From NCBI RefSeq assembly GCF_001598235.1, contig NZ_BCYO01000005.1, positions 218,041 through 282,040 on the forward strand: a stretch of 64,000 bases of DNA, read 5' to 3'. The stretch comes from Polaromonas jejuensis NBRC 106434. GTDB taxonomy: Bacteria; Pseudomonadota; Gammaproteobacteria; Burkholderiales; Burkholderiaceae_C. This document shows, piece after piece, positions 42,593 to 52,568 of this stretch (positions are counted from its first letter, which is position 1; each line of letters opens with the position of its first letter). Made by a program: the position numbers and the translations under genes. The notes under the pieces were generated by a model. The model was not told where the DNA came from, ran no database searches, and saw nothing but the letters and a program-made list of their open reading frames with translations.

Positions 42593-43822
42593 TCAAAAAA
42601 GAACGCGGCTGCGGATGGTTCCCGGAACGGCCGCGAGTTTGGCCAGCGCCATGTCGGAGTGCGCCGCATCGATGTCTATCACCACATAGCCTATGGCTTC
42701 ATTGGTCTGCAGGAACTGCGAGGCGATATTGATGTGGTTGTCAGAAAACACCCGGTTGATTTCCGACAGCACGCCCGGCACGTTGCGGTGAATGTGCAGC
42801 AGCCGGTGTTTGCCGGGGTGGGCGGGCAACGCCACCTCGGGAAAGTTGACGGAGGAGGTCGAGGTGCCGTTGTCGCTGTACTTCACCAGCTTTTCGGCCA
42901 CCTCGATGCCGATGTTTTCCTGCGCCTCCATGGTCGAGCCACCGACATGCGGCGTCAGGATCACGTTGTCCAGGCCGCGCAGGGGTGACTCGAACATGTC
43001 CTTGTTGCTGCGCGGCTCCACCGGGAACACATCAATCGCCGCGCCCAATAATTTTTTCTGGCGCAGGGCTTCGGCCAGCGGCTCGATCTCGACCACCGTG
43101 CCGCGCGAGGCGTTGATCAGCACGCTGCCGGGCTTCATCGCGGCGATCTGGGCCTGGCCCATCATCCATTGCGTGGCCTGGGTTTCGGGCACATGCAGGC
43201 TGACCACATCGGATTGCGCCAGCAAATCGTTCAGCTGGGCCACCTGCCGGGCATTGCCCAGCGGCAGCTTGGTGACCACGTCGAAAAACACCACCTGCAT
43301 GCCCAGCGCCTCGGCCAGCACCGACAGCTGCGTGCCTATGGAGCCATAACCCACGATGCCCAGGGTCTTGCCGCGGATTTCATAGGCATTTTCAGCCGAC
43401 TTGAGCCAGCCGCCGCGGTGCGCCACGGCGCTTTTCTCGGGCACGCCGCGCAGCAGCAGGATCGCCTCGGCCAGCACCAGCTCGGCCACCGAGCGCGTGT
43501 TGGAAAACGGCGCATTGAACACCGCAATGCCGCGCTCGCGGGCGGCTTCCAGGTCGACCTGGTTGGTGCCTATGCAAAAACAGCCGACGGCGGCCAGCTT
43601 GGCCGCATGGGCAAACACCTCGGCCGTGAGCTGGGTGCGGGAACGGATGCCGACAAAATGCGCATCCGCGATTTTGGCCTTGAGCTCATCGTCGGGCAGC
43701 GCGCCGGACAGGCTTTCAATCTGCGTGTAACCCGCCGCCTTGAGCACGTCAACGGCGGAAGGGTGAATGCCCTCCAGCAGGAGGAACTTGATCTTGTTTT
43801 TGTCGATGGAGGTTTTGGTCAT
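42593..43822 (-). CDS. serA: D-3-phosphoglycerate dehydrogenase
   Basis: First step of serine synthesis from 3-phosphoglycerate. The 409-residue enzyme has the substrate-domain motif GIRSRTQLTAEV, NAD site GIVGYGSIGTQLSVLAE, catalytic Arg in INASRGTVV, Glu in DVFPVEPRSN and His in NVILTPHVGGSTMEAQ. A C-terminal ACT domain (VPGVLSEINRVFSDNHINI) implies serine feedback as in E. coli. It appears monocistronic, and is divergent from ogt. Confidence 0.95.
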   Translation of the reverse strand: MTKTSIDKNKIKFLLLEGIHPSAVDVLKAAGYTQIESLSGALPDDELKAKIADAHFVGIRSRTQLTAEVFAHAAKLAAVGCFCIGTNQVDLEAARERGIAVFNAPFSNTRSVAELVLAEAILLLRGVPEKSAVAHRGGWLKSAENAYEIRGKTLGIVGYGSIGTQLSVLAEALGMQVVFFDVVTKLPLGNARQVAQLNDLLAQSDVVSLHVPETQATQWMMGQAQIAAMKPGSVLINASRGTVVEIEPLAEALRQKKLLGAAIDVFPVEPRSNKDMFESPLRGLDNVILTPHVGGSTMEAQENIGIEVAEKLVKYSDNGTSTSSVNFPEVALPAHPGKHRLLHIHRNVPGVLSEINRVFSDNHINIASQFLQTNEAIGYVVIDIDAAHSDMALAKLAAVPGTIRSRVLF

Positions 43823-44016
43823 GGGAAGTTGCCGGGTCAGGAAGTAGTTCGGATGCCAGTATGAAGGAAAGCGGGCCCTTCATGCTGCCGGCATCCGCTT
43901 GCCCCTGCCAGCAGCCGGTTTGCTTCACCGGGCCCGTAAAGATAAAGCCTCGGCCACAGGGTGGTTTGCCCCGGAAAGCCGCTTGTCGTCGGGATGGCCG
44001 GTGATAGCATCGGCCC

Positions 44017-44577
44017 ATGGCAACAGCGCTGGGCTTTTCCCTGTTTGAAACCGCCATTGGCCACTGCGGCATCGCCTGGGGTGAACGCGGGCTGGCCGGC
44101 CTGCTGTTGCCCGAGCCCAGTGTGGCGCAGACCCGCGCCCGCATGAGGCGGCTGTTCCCACAGGTCGATGAAGTGCCACCACCGCCCGAAGCCCAGGCGG
44201 CGATCCAGCGAATCACGGCCCTGCTGGACGGCACGCGGGACGACCTGCTTGATATTGCGCTCGACATGAGCGGGGTGCCACCGTTCCACCAGCGCGTGTA
44301 CGAAGTGGCGCGGGCCATCCCGCCGGGGCGCACGCTGACCTATGGCGAAGTCGCGGCCCGGATCGGCGAGCCGGGCGCCGCCCGCGCCGTGGGCCAGGCG
44401 CTGGGCCACAATCCGTTTGCACCCGTGGTGCCCTGTCACCGGGTGCTGGCGGCCGGCGCCCGCTCGGGTGGATTCTCGGCCGGCGGCGGGGTGGCGACCA
44501 AGCTGCGCATGCTGCAGATCGAAGGCGCCCAGTTCGGCGAGGCGCCGGGCCTGTTCGATGACGGCAGGGCGCTTTAG
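44017..44577 (+). CDS. ogt: Methylated-DNA--protein-cysteine methyltransferase
   Basis: Suicidal repair of O6-alkylguanine. The 186-residue protein shows the helix-turn-helix RTLTYGEVAARIGEPGAARAVGQALGHNP split around residues 110-138, and the acceptor Cys in PVVPCHRVLA. An N-terminal Ada/Ogt-type ribonuclease-like domain is present. The C-terminus runs ~25 residues past the usual end. Divergent from serA. Confidence 0.93.
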   Translation: MATALGFSLFETAIGHCGIAWGERGLAGLLLPEPSVAQTRARMRRLFPQVDEVPPPPEAQAAIQRITALLDGTRDDLLDIALDMSGVPPFHQRVYEVARAIPPGRTLTYGEVAARIGEPGAARAVGQALGHNPFAPVVPCHRVLAAGARSGGFSAGGGVATKLRMLQIEGAQFGEAPGLFDDGRAL

Positions 44578-44584
44578 CCTTAAC

Positions 44585-44725
44585 AGGCCTCAGGCGGAAC
44601 GCAACATGCTCACGGCCACCTTTGTCTGGATCACCGATGTGCTGCCCAACGAGTTCGCCGGCTTCATCGATGCAACGATGACGCAGGGAGCCGAAATGAT
44701 GAAGCGGACGCTTGAGAAAAAATAA
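44585..44725 (+). pseudogene. Possible C-terminal fragment of an SRPBCC/AHSA1-type protein
   Basis: A short frame reads MLTATFVWITDVLPNEFAGF then MTQGAEMMKRTLEKK. The final helix (AEMMKRTLE) resembles the closing helix of SRPBCC hydrophobic-ligand-binding proteins. The rest of that fold is missing. It follows the ogt stop immediately and is bounded by an interspersed repeat. Assignment is weak. Confidence 0.25.
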
Positions 44726-44761
44726 CGGCGTGGGCGCCCTGGCAGGAGTTGAATTGGGATT

Positions 44762-44821
44762 GGATGTTGATAAGAACAGCCGAAAGCCCAATGACGACGG
44801 TCGTCATTAACTACTTATTTC
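44762..44821. repeat. Degenerate TAGCTATC-type repeat
   Basis: Contains GAAAGCCCAATGACGACGGT and GTCATTAACTACTTATTT, the eroded counterpart of the GGGCTT...GTCGTCATTAGCTA layout seen in other copies. It ends at the stop of the downstream membrane-protein gene. Confidence 0.4.
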
Positions 44822-45334
44822 TCAGAACCTCGCCGACTTGAGGGCCGCCAAGAGGCGGGCCCCCCAGAACCTGGCTCGTCTTTTAAGTCGGCGCCCCATG
44901 TGCCAGGCCCAGGTGTCGCGCACCTGCGCCAGGATGCGATCTTTCCAGATTTTCCAGCGCCCATAAAGGCGTGCGAACCAGGGCATGGTCATCAGCGCCG
45001 GATGGGTGAGCTGAAACAGGCGTGCCGCCACGGCCGTTCCGGCCAGCTTGGCAGCCACGATCAGCCCCAGGCCCAGCGTCACATGGCCCTGGCCAAATAA
45101 ATAAAGCGCCAACAGCTTGATGGGGACGAGCGCCAGCACCGGCACGCCAAATACCAGCAATGCGGCCCGCGGCGGCAGGCCGGCAATCCAGCGCTCCAGC
45201 CGGCCCCACAGCGGCAAGCGGCCCAGCGCGGCAAAGTAGGCCGCCAGCGGCTCCCAGCCCCACTCCTCGAACAGCAGGAACAGCGCAACCGGCGCCAGCA
45301 GGAGGCCGCGGAGCAGTCTTTTAAGCAGCGTCAT
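44822..45334 (-). CDS. Membrane protein of unknown function
   Basis: A 170-residue protein with a helical hydrophobic N-terminus (LLRGLLLAPVALFLLFEEWGW), two more hydrophobic segments around residues 60-100 and a long basic C-terminal region rich in Arg, Lys and Trp. I do not recognise a named family. The ATG overlaps the upstream stop as TGATG, so it is co-translated with the acetyltransferase gene. The TTG one codon upstream is a less likely start. Confidence 0.75.
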   Translation of the reverse strand: MTLLKRLLRGLLLAPVALFLLFEEWGWEPLAAYFAALGRLPLWGRLERWIAGLPPRAALLVFGVPVLALVPIKLLALYLFGQGHVTLGLGLIVAAKLAGTAVAARLFQLTHPALMTMPWFARLYGRWKIWKDRILAQVRDTWAWHMGRRLKRRARFWGARLLAALKSARF

Positions 45335-45825
45335 CAAGTGCCACGCAGTGGGGCGGCGGGCACCATGCGCATGGCCAGCACCTTGTCATCCGACAAACCG
45401 GGAACGACCGCAAAGCCGAGGCCGGTGTAGATGTCCAGCGCGGCCGGGTTGTCCCGGTAAACGCGCAGGGTGAATGCCTGCACGGGCCTGCTGCGGCTGG
45501 CCTCGGCCATCAGCAGCCGGCACAGCGCCAGGCCGAGGCCTTGGCCGCGAGCAGTGGGGGCCACGATGATGCGGCCCAGATGCACGGTGCCGGCCTGGCG
45601 TACCCAGAACTGCGCAAACCCCAAGGCCTCGCCATGGCCCAGGCTCATCACGATGCTGTGCGCATTCGGTGCGGAACTGGACAGCTGTTCGGCGAGCTGG
45701 GCCGGGGTAAAGGGAAAACTGAGTTTGGGCCCGGCCCAGCGCAGACAGCTCGCCGCATCGGGAATCCAGGACGCCAGCGTCACATAGTCAGCGGCTACCG
45801 GGGCGCGCAAGCTCAGCTGTGTCAT
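45334..45825 (-). CDS. GNAT family N-acetyltransferase
   Basis: A 163-residue GNAT protein: SLRAPVAADYVTLASWI at the N-terminus, the acetyl-CoA loop IVAPTARGQGLGLALCRLL and YRDNPAALDIYTGLGF near the end. ATG 45825 is preferred to the TTG two codons upstream. Coupled to the following membrane protein. The acceptor substrate is unknown. Confidence 0.88.
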   Translation of the reverse strand: MTQLSLRAPVAADYVTLASWIPDAASCLRWAGPKLSFPFTPAQLAEQLSSSAPNAHSIVMSLGHGEALGFAQFWVRQAGTVHLGRIIVAPTARGQGLGLALCRLLMAEASRSRPVQAFTLRVYRDNPAALDIYTGLGFAVVPGLSDDKVLAMRMVPAAPLRGT

Positions 45826-45897
45826 TGTCAAAGTGAAAAAAAGACAGGAAGGGCGCTAGTCGGTACCGCAAAAGCCCTGCGCTTGCATACTGCGGCC

Positions 45898-46404
45898 TTA
45901 AACCGGCGGCGGCTTGAAACCGTCGTGGGTGGCGCCGCGGCGTTCCAGGCTGTCACTCAATTGGCCCATGTAGGCGGCCAGGGTGTTGTCGGACTGTTCG
46001 ATGCGGGCCAGAAAGGCCTGCTGATGCCGCTCAAAGCGCTCGGCCAGCACGGTGCTGGCGGCCGCCTCGCGCTGCTGCGCGGCCAGGGCCTGCACCTCCA
46101 TGAAACCGCGCAGTTCGGTAAAGCGGGAGGCCTCCGCCTTGTCGGCCAGTTCGCGTTGGGCATTCAGCTCGCGGGCGTATTTTCGCGTTTCAAGCAGGTT
46201 GCTGCTTTGCAGGTACAGCGTGCTGGCCAGAAAAAACACCGTGGCCACCACCAGCAGCACCAGCATCACCAGGCCCAGCGAGGCCTGGATGGTGGTAAAG
46301 CCCAGGCTCAGCAGGCTGAGGCGTGTGAATTCGTCCACATTCAGCGCCACGAAGGCGGCGAGCAGCACAATGGCCAGAAGGAAAAGAATGGTGCGAAAAC
46401 GCAT
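45898..46404 (-). CDS. LapA-domain (DUF1049-like) membrane protein with coiled coil
   Basis: A 168-residue protein. [22 protein letters not shown] and a second helix at about 40-60 form the LapA-type double-helix anchor. A cytoplasmic helical tail follows ([20 protein letters not shown]) with heptad-like spacing to the end. Family members help assemble lipopolysaccharide machinery, though the role here is unproven. The frame extends to 46455 but MRFRT is the usual start. Divergent from tex. Confidence 0.75.
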   Translation of the reverse strand: MRFRTILFLLAIVLLAAFVALNVDEFTRLSLLSLGFTTIQASLGLVMLVLLVVATVFFLASTLYLQSSNLLETRKYARELNAQRELADKAEASRFTELRGFMEVQALAAQQREAAASTVLAERFERHQQAFLARIEQSDNTLAAYMGQLSDSLERRGATHDGFKPPPV

Positions 46405-46601
46405 GCCTGGCTCCCCGAAAAAATGTAAGAAATTGCTTTGGACTTGCCGGGCCATTTTCGGGCCAGCGACCTGTTTTCGCTGTGGGACAATCCCGAGCTT
46501 TGGCGTCAGGTTGCAGGGGCCATGGCTTCCTGCAGGCCCCAGGCCGCCCTGCCTGGCACTGGCACCTTTATAAAGCTTTCAGTCGACCCACTTTTTTCAA
46601 A

Positions 46602-48971
46602 ATGCAAAAAATCATCCGCCAGATCGCCGCAGAAATCAAAGTTCAGGAGCACCAGATCAAGACCGCCGTGGAACTGCTCGATGGCGGCGCCACCGTGCCC
46701 TTCATCGCGCGCTACCGCAAGGAAGCCACCGGCGGGCTCGACGACATCCAGCTGCGTGAACTCGAATACCGGCTGGGTTACCTGCGCGAGCTGGAAGAGC
46801 GCCGCGAGGCCGTCCTCAAAAGCATTGAAGAGCAGGGCAAGCTCACGCCCGAACTGCGTGCGGCGATTGAATTGGCCGCGACCAAGCAGGACCTGGAAGA
46901 CCTGTACCTGCCGTACAAGCCCAAGCGCCGCACCAAGGGCCAGATTGCACGTGAAGCCGGCATAGAGCCGCTGGCCGACAAGCTGTTTGCCGACCCGTCC
47001 CTGGTGCCGGCCGATGAGGCCGCGCCCTTTGTGAAGGCCGAGAAGAACGAAAGCGGCGACGACTTCACCACGGTGCAGGCCGTGCTCGACGGCGTGCGCG
47101 ACATCTTGAGCGAGCGCTGGGCCGAGGATGCGTCCCTGGTGCAGTCGCTGCGCAACTGGCTCTGGAGTGAGGGCCTGTTCTCGTCCAAGCTGGTGAGCAG
47201 CAAGGACGAGAACAACGCCGATCACGCCAAGTTCCGCGATTACTTCGACTACGACGAGCCGATCGGCCGCGTGCCTTCGCATCGCGCGCTGGCCGTGTTC
47301 CGCGGCCGTGGGCTGGAGATACTGGATGCCAAGCTGCTGCTGCCCGAGCAGGCCGAGCCGGGCAAACCCAGCATCGCCGAGGGCAAGATTGCGCTGCACC
47401 TGGGCTGGAGCCACAAGGCGCGGCCGGCCGATGATTTGATCCGCAAGGCCGTAGCCTGGACCTGGCGCGTCAAGCTCAGCCTGTCGCTGGAGCGCGACCT
47501 GTTCACCCGCCTGCGCGAAGATGCCGAAAAAGTCGCCATCAAGGTGTTTGCCGACAACCTGCGCGACCTGCTGCTGGCCGCGCCCGCGGGCCCGCGCGTG
47601 GTGATGGGTCTGGACCCGGGCATACGCACCGGCGTGAAGGTGGCGGTGGTCGATGCCACCGGCAAGCTGGTGGAAACGGCCACGGTTTATCCACACGAGC
47701 CGCGCAAGGATTGGGACGGCTCGCTGTACACGCTGGCCAGGCTTTGCGAAAAGCACGGCGTGAACCTCATCGCCATTGGCAACGGCACGGCCAGCCGTGA
47801 AACCGACAAGCTGGCGGCGGACCTGATCAAGCTCATGGCCAAGGTGGAACAGGCCATTGAAAAAGTCGTGGTCAGCGAGGCCGGCGCCTCGGTGTATTCG
47901 GCCAGCGAGTTCGCTTCGCAGGAGATGCCCGATGTGGACGTGAGCCTGCGCGGCGCTGCCAGCATTGCGCGCCGCCTGCAGGACCCCCTGGCCGAGCTGG
48001 TCAAGATAGACCCGAAATCAATTGGTGTGGGCCAGTACCAGCACGACGTCAACCAGAGCGACCTGGCGCGCAGCCTGGACACCGTGGTCGAAGACTGCGT
48101 GAACAGCGTGGGCGTGGACCTCAACACCGCCAGCGTGCCGCTGCTGGCGCGCGTGTCGGGCCTCTCCCAGACGGTGGCCAAGTCGGTGGTGCGCTGGCGC
48201 GATGCCAACGGCGCCTTTGCCAGCCGTGCCGACTTGCTGAAGGTGACCGGCCTGGGCGCCAAGACCTTTGAGCAGAGCGCCGGATTCCTGCGCCTGCGCT
48301 CCGGCAGCAACCCGCTGGACATGACCGGCGTGCACCCCGAAACCTACCCGGTGGTGGAGAAAATCATGGCGCACACCGGCAAGCCCGTGGCCGAGATCAT
48401 GGGGCGCGCCGAGATGCTCAAGACGCTCAAGCCCGAGCTGTTTGCCAACGAGCAGTTCGGCGTGATCACCGTCAAGGACATCATCGCCGAGCTTGAAAAG
48501 CCCGGGCGCGACCCGCGCCCCGACTTCAAGGTGGCACGTTTCAACGACGGTGTGGAAGACATCAAGGATTTGAAGGAAGGCATGACGCTGGAAGGCACGG
48601 TCAGCAACGTCGCGGCCTTTGGCGCGTTCGTGGACATTGGTGTGCACCAGGACGGCCTGGTGCATGTGAGCCAGCTCGCCAACAAGTTCGTCACCGACGC
48701 CCGCGAAGTCGTGAAGACCGGCGACATCGTCAAGGTGCGCGTGACCGAGGTCGACGTGGCGCGCAAGCGCATTGGCCTGACCATGAAGCTGGACGCCGCG
48801 CCGCCGCGCCGCGACGGCCCGCGCGACAACCGCTTTGAGGGCGCGGGCCGCGACCAGCGCGGGGGGCAAAACCGTGGCGGCTACGGCGGCGCACGCCCGG
48901 GCACGCCCCAGCCCGCGGCGGCGACGGCCATGGAATCGGCCTTCAGCAAGCTGGCGGCGCTCAAGAAGTAA
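46602..48971 (+). CDS. tex: Tex RNA-binding transcription accessory protein
   Basis: A 789-residue Tex/YhgF protein. N-terminal Tex helical region ([25 protein letters not shown] split over residues 34-58), YqgF/RuvC-like core ([31 protein letters not shown]), helix-hairpin-helix ([19 protein letters not shown]) and a C-terminal S1 RNA-binding domain ([20 protein letters not shown]). An Arg/Gly-rich tail ([20 protein letters not shown]) follows the S1 domain, longer than in E. coli. ATG 46602 fits the family start. Confidence 0.95.
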   Translation: MQKIIRQIAAEIKVQEHQIKTAVELLDGGATVPFIARYRKEATGGLDDIQLRELEYRLGYLRELEERREAVLKSIEEQGKLTPELRAAIELAATKQDLEDLYLPYKPKRRTKGQIAREAGIEPLADKLFADPSLVPADEAAPFVKAEKNESGDDFTTVQAVLDGVRDILSERWAEDASLVQSLRNWLWSEGLFSSKLVSSKDENNADHAKFRDYFDYDEPIGRVPSHRALAVFRGRGLEILDAKLLLPEQAEPGKPSIAEGKIALHLGWSHKARPADDLIRKAVAWTWRVKLSLSLERDLFTRLREDAEKVAIKVFADNLRDLLLAAPAGPRVVMGLDPGIRTGVKVAVVDATGKLVETATVYPHEPRKDWDGSLYTLARLCEKHGVNLIAIGNGTASRETDKLAADLIKLMAKVEQAIEKVVVSEAGASVYSASEFASQEMPDVDVSLRGAASIARRLQDPLAELVKIDPKSIGVGQYQHDVNQSDLARSLDTVVEDCVNSVGVDLNTASVPLLARVSGLSQTVAKSVVRWRDANGAFASRADLLKVTGLGAKTFEQSAGFLRLRSGSNPLDMTGVHPETYPVVEKIMAHTGKPVAEIMGRAEMLKTLKPELFANEQFGVITVKDIIAELEKPGRDPRPDFKVARFNDGVEDIKDLKEGMTLEGTVSNVAAFGAFVDIGVHQDGLVHVSQLANKFVTDAREVVKTGDIVKVRVTEVDVARKRIGLTMKLDAAPPRRDGPRDNRFEGAGRDQRGGQNRGGYGGARPGTPQPAAATAMESAFSKLAALKK

Positions 48972-49051
48972 GAGCAAGGGGCGCAAGGCCGAGCAGAGCG
49001 GGCAGCGGCCCGCGTCTCGCAAAAGACTGTTTTGCGGAAGGATTGGTGACA

Positions 49052-49110
49052 AAATAGGCCGCTAGCCCAGATATTACGGGTGTAAGTAGCTATCAAATAG
49101 ATAGCCAATG
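49052..49110. repeat. TAGCTATC-type interspersed repeat
   Basis: AATAGGCCGCTAGCCCAGAT, then ATTACGGGTGTAAGTAGC and TATCAAATAGATAGCC. One of the best-preserved heads in the window. It lies between tex and the patatin gene and probably carries no promoter function. Confidence 0.75.
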
Positions 49111-49145
49111 CCGTTATCCCCACAGCCAACCCGAGCAGTCCCTTC

Positions 49146-50282
49146 ATGAAAGCCCTGCGCATTTACGCCGGCCCCCAGGCCCGCCGGCACATCGAGAAAA
49201 ACGGCCTGCGGCCGCAGGACATTGGCGTGGTGCCCGGGGCGGCGGGCGGCCCCAAGGGCTTGATGCTGGGCGCGCTGGACCGCTTCATCTTTGGCGACTG
49301 GCTGGCGCAAACCACGCAGCCGGTGCACCTGGCAGGCGCCTCGATTGGGGCCTGGCGCATGGCCACGGCCTGTCTGAACGATCCGGTGGCGGCGTTTGAA
49401 CGGCTGGAGCACGACTACATCCACCAGCATTACGAGCTGCAACCGGGCCAGAAGCGACCCAGTGCCGAACTTGTCAGCGAGCAGTTCGGCCAGAGCCTGA
49501 AAGACTTTTACGGCGGCCGGGTGCATGAGGTGCTGAATCACCCGCGCTTTCGGCTGCACATCATCACCTCGCGCGGCCGCCACCTGCTGGGCCGGGAGCA
49601 CAGGATTGCCACCCCGCTGGGCTATCTGGGCGCGTTCCTGAGCAACAGCATGCACCGCAAGGCCATGGGCGCCTGGCTGGAGCGGGTGGTGTTTTCCTCC
49701 AGAAATGCGCCGCTTCCGTTCGCCACCCACGACCTGCGCACGCGCCAGGTGGCACTCAGCGAAGCCAACTTCAATCCCGCACTGCAAGCCAGCTGCTCGA
49801 TTCCCTTCATGCTCAAGGCCGTGCACAACATTCCCGGCGCGCCACCGGGCGCCTACTGGGACGGCGGCATCACCGACTACCACCTGCATTTGAATTACGC
49901 TTCCAATTTGATAGCTGGTCACGCCGATGGGACGCCGGCCACAGACGATTTTGATGCTGAAAAATCAGCCGCACCGGGTTTGGTGCTCTACCCCCACTTC
50001 CAGAAGGCTGTGGTGCCCGGCTGGCTGGACAAGGGCCTCAAATGGCGGCATGGCGCCACGCATTTCCTGGACAACATGGTGCTGCTGGCCCCCGACCCGG
50101 ACTGGGTCAAGACCCTGCCCAACGGCAAGTTGCCCGACCGCAGCGACTTCATGCGTTATGGCGCGGATTTGCAGGGCAGGGTGAAGGCCTGGAGCGCCGC
50201 GACGGCGGCGAGTACGCAACTGGCCGAGGAATTGCAAGGGTGGTTGGCGCGGCCGGATATGGGAAGCCTGTCCAGCCTTTAA
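49146..50282 (+). CDS. Patatin-like phospholipase
   Basis: A 378-residue serine lipase-like protein using a Ser-Asp dyad: the nucleophile elbow is GASIG (LAGASIGAWR) near residue 62, the oxyanion loop GAAGGPKGL near residue 35, and the catalytic Asp in WDGGITDYHLH near residue 240. A stretch at about 252-275 (LIAGHADGTPATDDFDAEKS) is encoded by an interspersed repeat just after the active-site Asp. No signal peptide, so cytoplasmic. Role in phospholipid or storage-lipid turnover is inferred. Confidence 0.9.
   Translation: MKALRIYAGPQARRHIEKNGLRPQDIGVVPGAAGGPKGLMLGALDRFIFGDWLAQTTQPVHLAGASIGAWRMATACLNDPVAAFERLEHDYIHQHYELQPGQKRPSAELVSEQFGQSLKDFYGGRVHEVLNHPRFRLHIITSRGRHLLGREHRIATPLGYLGAFLSNSMHRKAMGAWLERVVFSSRNAPLPFATHDLRTRQVALSEANFNPALQASCSIPFMLKAVHNIPGAPPGAYWDGGITDYHLHLNYASNLIAGHADGTPATDDFDAEKSAAPGLVLYPHFQKAVVPGWLDKGLKWRHGATHFLDNMVLLAPDPDWVKTLPNGKLPDRSDFMRYGADLQGRVKAWSAATAASTQLAEELQGWLARPDMGSLSSL
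49899..49970 (+). repeat. TAGCTATC-type repeat inside the patatin gene
   Basis: CTTCCAATTTGATAGCTGGT, GGGACGCCGGCCACAGACGA and GATGCTGAAAAATCAGCC. The last block also closes the copy inside ygfZ (CGCAAAATCAGCC). It is read in frame. Confidence 0.65.
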
Positions 50283-50386
50283 AAAGCAACGCCGATAGAA
50301 GGTCGGCAATATCCCGGACCAGGGTCTGTTACTTCAAGCGGATGCGCGCCTGGGCTGCATCCCGTCACCGGGACACCCAATCAATC

Positions 50387-52492
50387 TCAATCAGGAATCG
50401 ACAGCACTCCGCTGGCAAAGCCGATGGTGTTGTTGCCGGCCGGGTTGACGGCGATGGGCGGCACGTTGGCTGCGGTGATGGCCGGTGCGGCGCCCGGTGT
50501 GCCGCCGCGCGGCATCGTGCGCACCACCTGGGAGGGGGGCAGGGGGGTGCCGCTGCGCAGGTGGGCCAGCATGAGGTCCAGGGCGCGGCCCAGGTAAACA
50601 TGCAGGGGCACGAGGCGGGTGTCATATCCGGCAAATGCGGCATTGCCGATGAAGGCGTCAAAGTGCTGGGCGTTGGTCACCTCGTAGTAGCGAAGCTTGC
50701 TGGCCGCGCCTTCCACCAGCTGGTTGATGCCGTAATAAGGGCGCGAGGTGTGGTTCACCGGTTCCAGCGTATCGGACCGGCCATGCACGATGACGGCCGG
50801 TTTGCCGTGCAGGTTGCCGCTGCGGCGCACCTGCCGGATGCTGTTCTGCGTGGTGACACTGGCCGAATCCGCACCGGTGAGCAGACTGCGCATGCAGAGG
50901 GCCGCGTCGATGTTGAAGTCTTTTGCGCCTGTTGATACGGACGTCGAGGCACCGTCCAGCAGCGGGCCACCCACCGAGTGGTTGTTGATGATGTTGACGC
51001 CCCCGGTGGCCGGAATGCCGTTGCCGCTGGCAAACAGCTGCACGGCTGAGGCCGCAGCCGGCGTCGTGGGCAGGCCTGCGGCATCCGTCGCCCCAAAACT
51101 CAGGCCGCACAGGTTGTCGCGCACGCTGGCCTTGGCATAGGCCTGCGCATAGGTCACGGCCACCGCCGGTACGGCAAAGGCGTAGTGGGACGCATGGAAG
51201 AGGTCGCTTTCAGGCTCCCAGCCATTGGCGCGCAGCCGTGCCAGCGACTCATCGGCTTGTTCGGGCAGGGTGTTGCCGGCCAGCAGGCCCTTGGCCCGCA
51301 GGCTGGTGCAGCGGGCCTGGGCACGCGTGGCGTTGACAAATGACAGCGCCGGCGCTGCCGCAACCGCTGCCGACAGAGCGGCACAAGGCTGGTACAGGTT
51401 GGCAATCGTCACCATGTCGAGCAAACCGAGGCCGGTGGAGGCCTGGATGGTGGCGCCGCGCCGTATGGTGAGTGCCGCGTTCGGCGTGACTTGTATCTGC
51501 GGCTCGGCAACGGCAACGCCGCCAATCCATCCCTCGGTGTCCTGCTCGGCGGCGGCCAGGGCGGCACCCGCGCCGTTGGAGACGCTCGAAGCGATCACGA
51601 TGGTGTTGCCGGGCACCAGGCTTTGTTGCCGGCGGCCGTCACCCTTGAGCGGGCCAAATTTCTCGTTCAGCACATAGAACGCAAACTGCACGGCCTGCAA
51701 GGTATTGAGCCCCCAGTCCTTTTCGGGGTTTTGCCGCGAATGGGCGTGCTTGAAGGCAAAGCGGTTGGGCGTTGCCGTGTTGAAGGCGGCGAGTTCGGCC
51801 ACACCCAGCTCGCTGGTGAATTGCGATGCCTTGCCGGCCGCGTCTGCCGGCGCCATGCGGCCGTCCATCAGGCTGACGCGGTTGTTCTGCAGATCATGGG
51901 CGCCATTGCCGCTGCCCTTGTCGGTGTAGGCCACGGCGCAGCCATTTTTCAGGCCCCATTCGCCGGCGGTGGCGATGGCGCCGTACACCCCGCGCGAACC
52001 GCTGGAGGTGGCGGTGATGATGCAGGGGGCCGCGGGGTTGAACGTGCCGGGAATCTGCACCATCAGCGTCACATTCAGCCTGCCCGTGCCGTCGTCCGCG
52101 TAGCTCAAATATTCTTCGCCGGCAATACGGCCCTCACCGGTGCCGGCCACGCCCACGGCATTGACGTTGGGGCCGTACAGCACCCCATAGCCGCCCTGGG
52201 GCGTGACGTCTACCAGCGCGCGGTAGTTGTTGTAGATGGCGCGCGTGCGCAGCTCATTGGCAGTGGGATTGTTTGGATCGGCAAAGGCGGGCGGGCTGGC
52301 GGCCTGCAGGCCGCTTTTGCCCAGGCCGGCCGTCAGCAGGTCGTTGCTGACGCCGTCGTACACGGTTTTGGTGATGCTGCCTTGGATAAAGCCGGGCTTG
52401 GTATTGTCGGCAAGCGGGGAACCGCTGCCGCTGGCGCAAGCCGCCAGCACAGACAGTGACGAGATGGCCAGCGTGTGGGAAAAGAACTTCAC
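50387..52492 (-). CDS. 3-hydroxybutyrate oligomer hydrolase family lipoprotein
   Basis: A 701-residue exported enzyme, probably cleaving D-3-hydroxybutyrate oligomers from polyhydroxybutyrate. The signal ends with lipobox LSVLAAC. The body matches the family: GGYGVLYGPNVNAVGVAGTGEGR, CIITATSSGSRGVYGAI, AYTDKGSGNGAHDL, the candidate nucleophile in IVIASSVSNGAGAALAA, and HGRSDTLEPVNHTSRPYYGINQ. GTG at 52492 with AAGGAG upstream gives a proper lipoprotein leader; the frame is open to 52540. It lies downstream of an iron alcohol dehydrogenase on the same strand. Confidence 0.88.
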   Translation of the reverse strand: MKFFSHTLAISSLSVLAACASGSGSPLADNTKPGFIQGSITKTVYDGVSNDLLTAGLGKSGLQAASPPAFADPNNPTANELRTRAIYNNYRALVDVTPQGGYGVLYGPNVNAVGVAGTGEGRIAGEEYLSYADDGTGRLNVTLMVQIPGTFNPAAPCIITATSSGSRGVYGAIATAGEWGLKNGCAVAYTDKGSGNGAHDLQNNRVSLMDGRMAPADAAGKASQFTSELGVAELAAFNTATPNRFAFKHAHSRQNPEKDWGLNTLQAVQFAFYVLNEKFGPLKGDGRRQQSLVPGNTIVIASSVSNGAGAALAAAEQDTEGWIGGVAVAEPQIQVTPNAALTIRRGATIQASTGLGLLDMVTIANLYQPCAALSAAVAAAPALSFVNATRAQARCTSLRAKGLLAGNTLPEQADESLARLRANGWEPESDLFHASHYAFAVPAVAVTYAQAYAKASVRDNLCGLSFGATDAAGLPTTPAAASAVQLFASGNGIPATGGVNIINNHSVGGPLLDGASTSVSTGAKDFNIDAALCMRSLLTGADSASVTTQNSIRQVRRSGNLHGKPAVIVHGRSDTLEPVNHTSRPYYGINQLVEGAASKLRYYEVTNAQHFDAFIGNAAFAGYDTRLVPLHVYLGRALDLMLAHLRSGTPLPPSQVVRTMPRGGTPGAAPAITAANVPPIAVNPAGNNTIGFASGVLSIPD

Positions 52493-52568
52493 GGGTGCTC
52501 CTTTTTTATGGGTATCAAACGCGCCCCCGTGAGCCGTCAAGCCCCGGGCTTTTCAAATGCCGGCAGCT

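Noticed and set aside
44585..44725. A complete small protein gene after ogt
   Set aside because: Only the closing helix of a larger fold is recognisable and no good ribosome binding site is present, so it is listed as a weak remnant.
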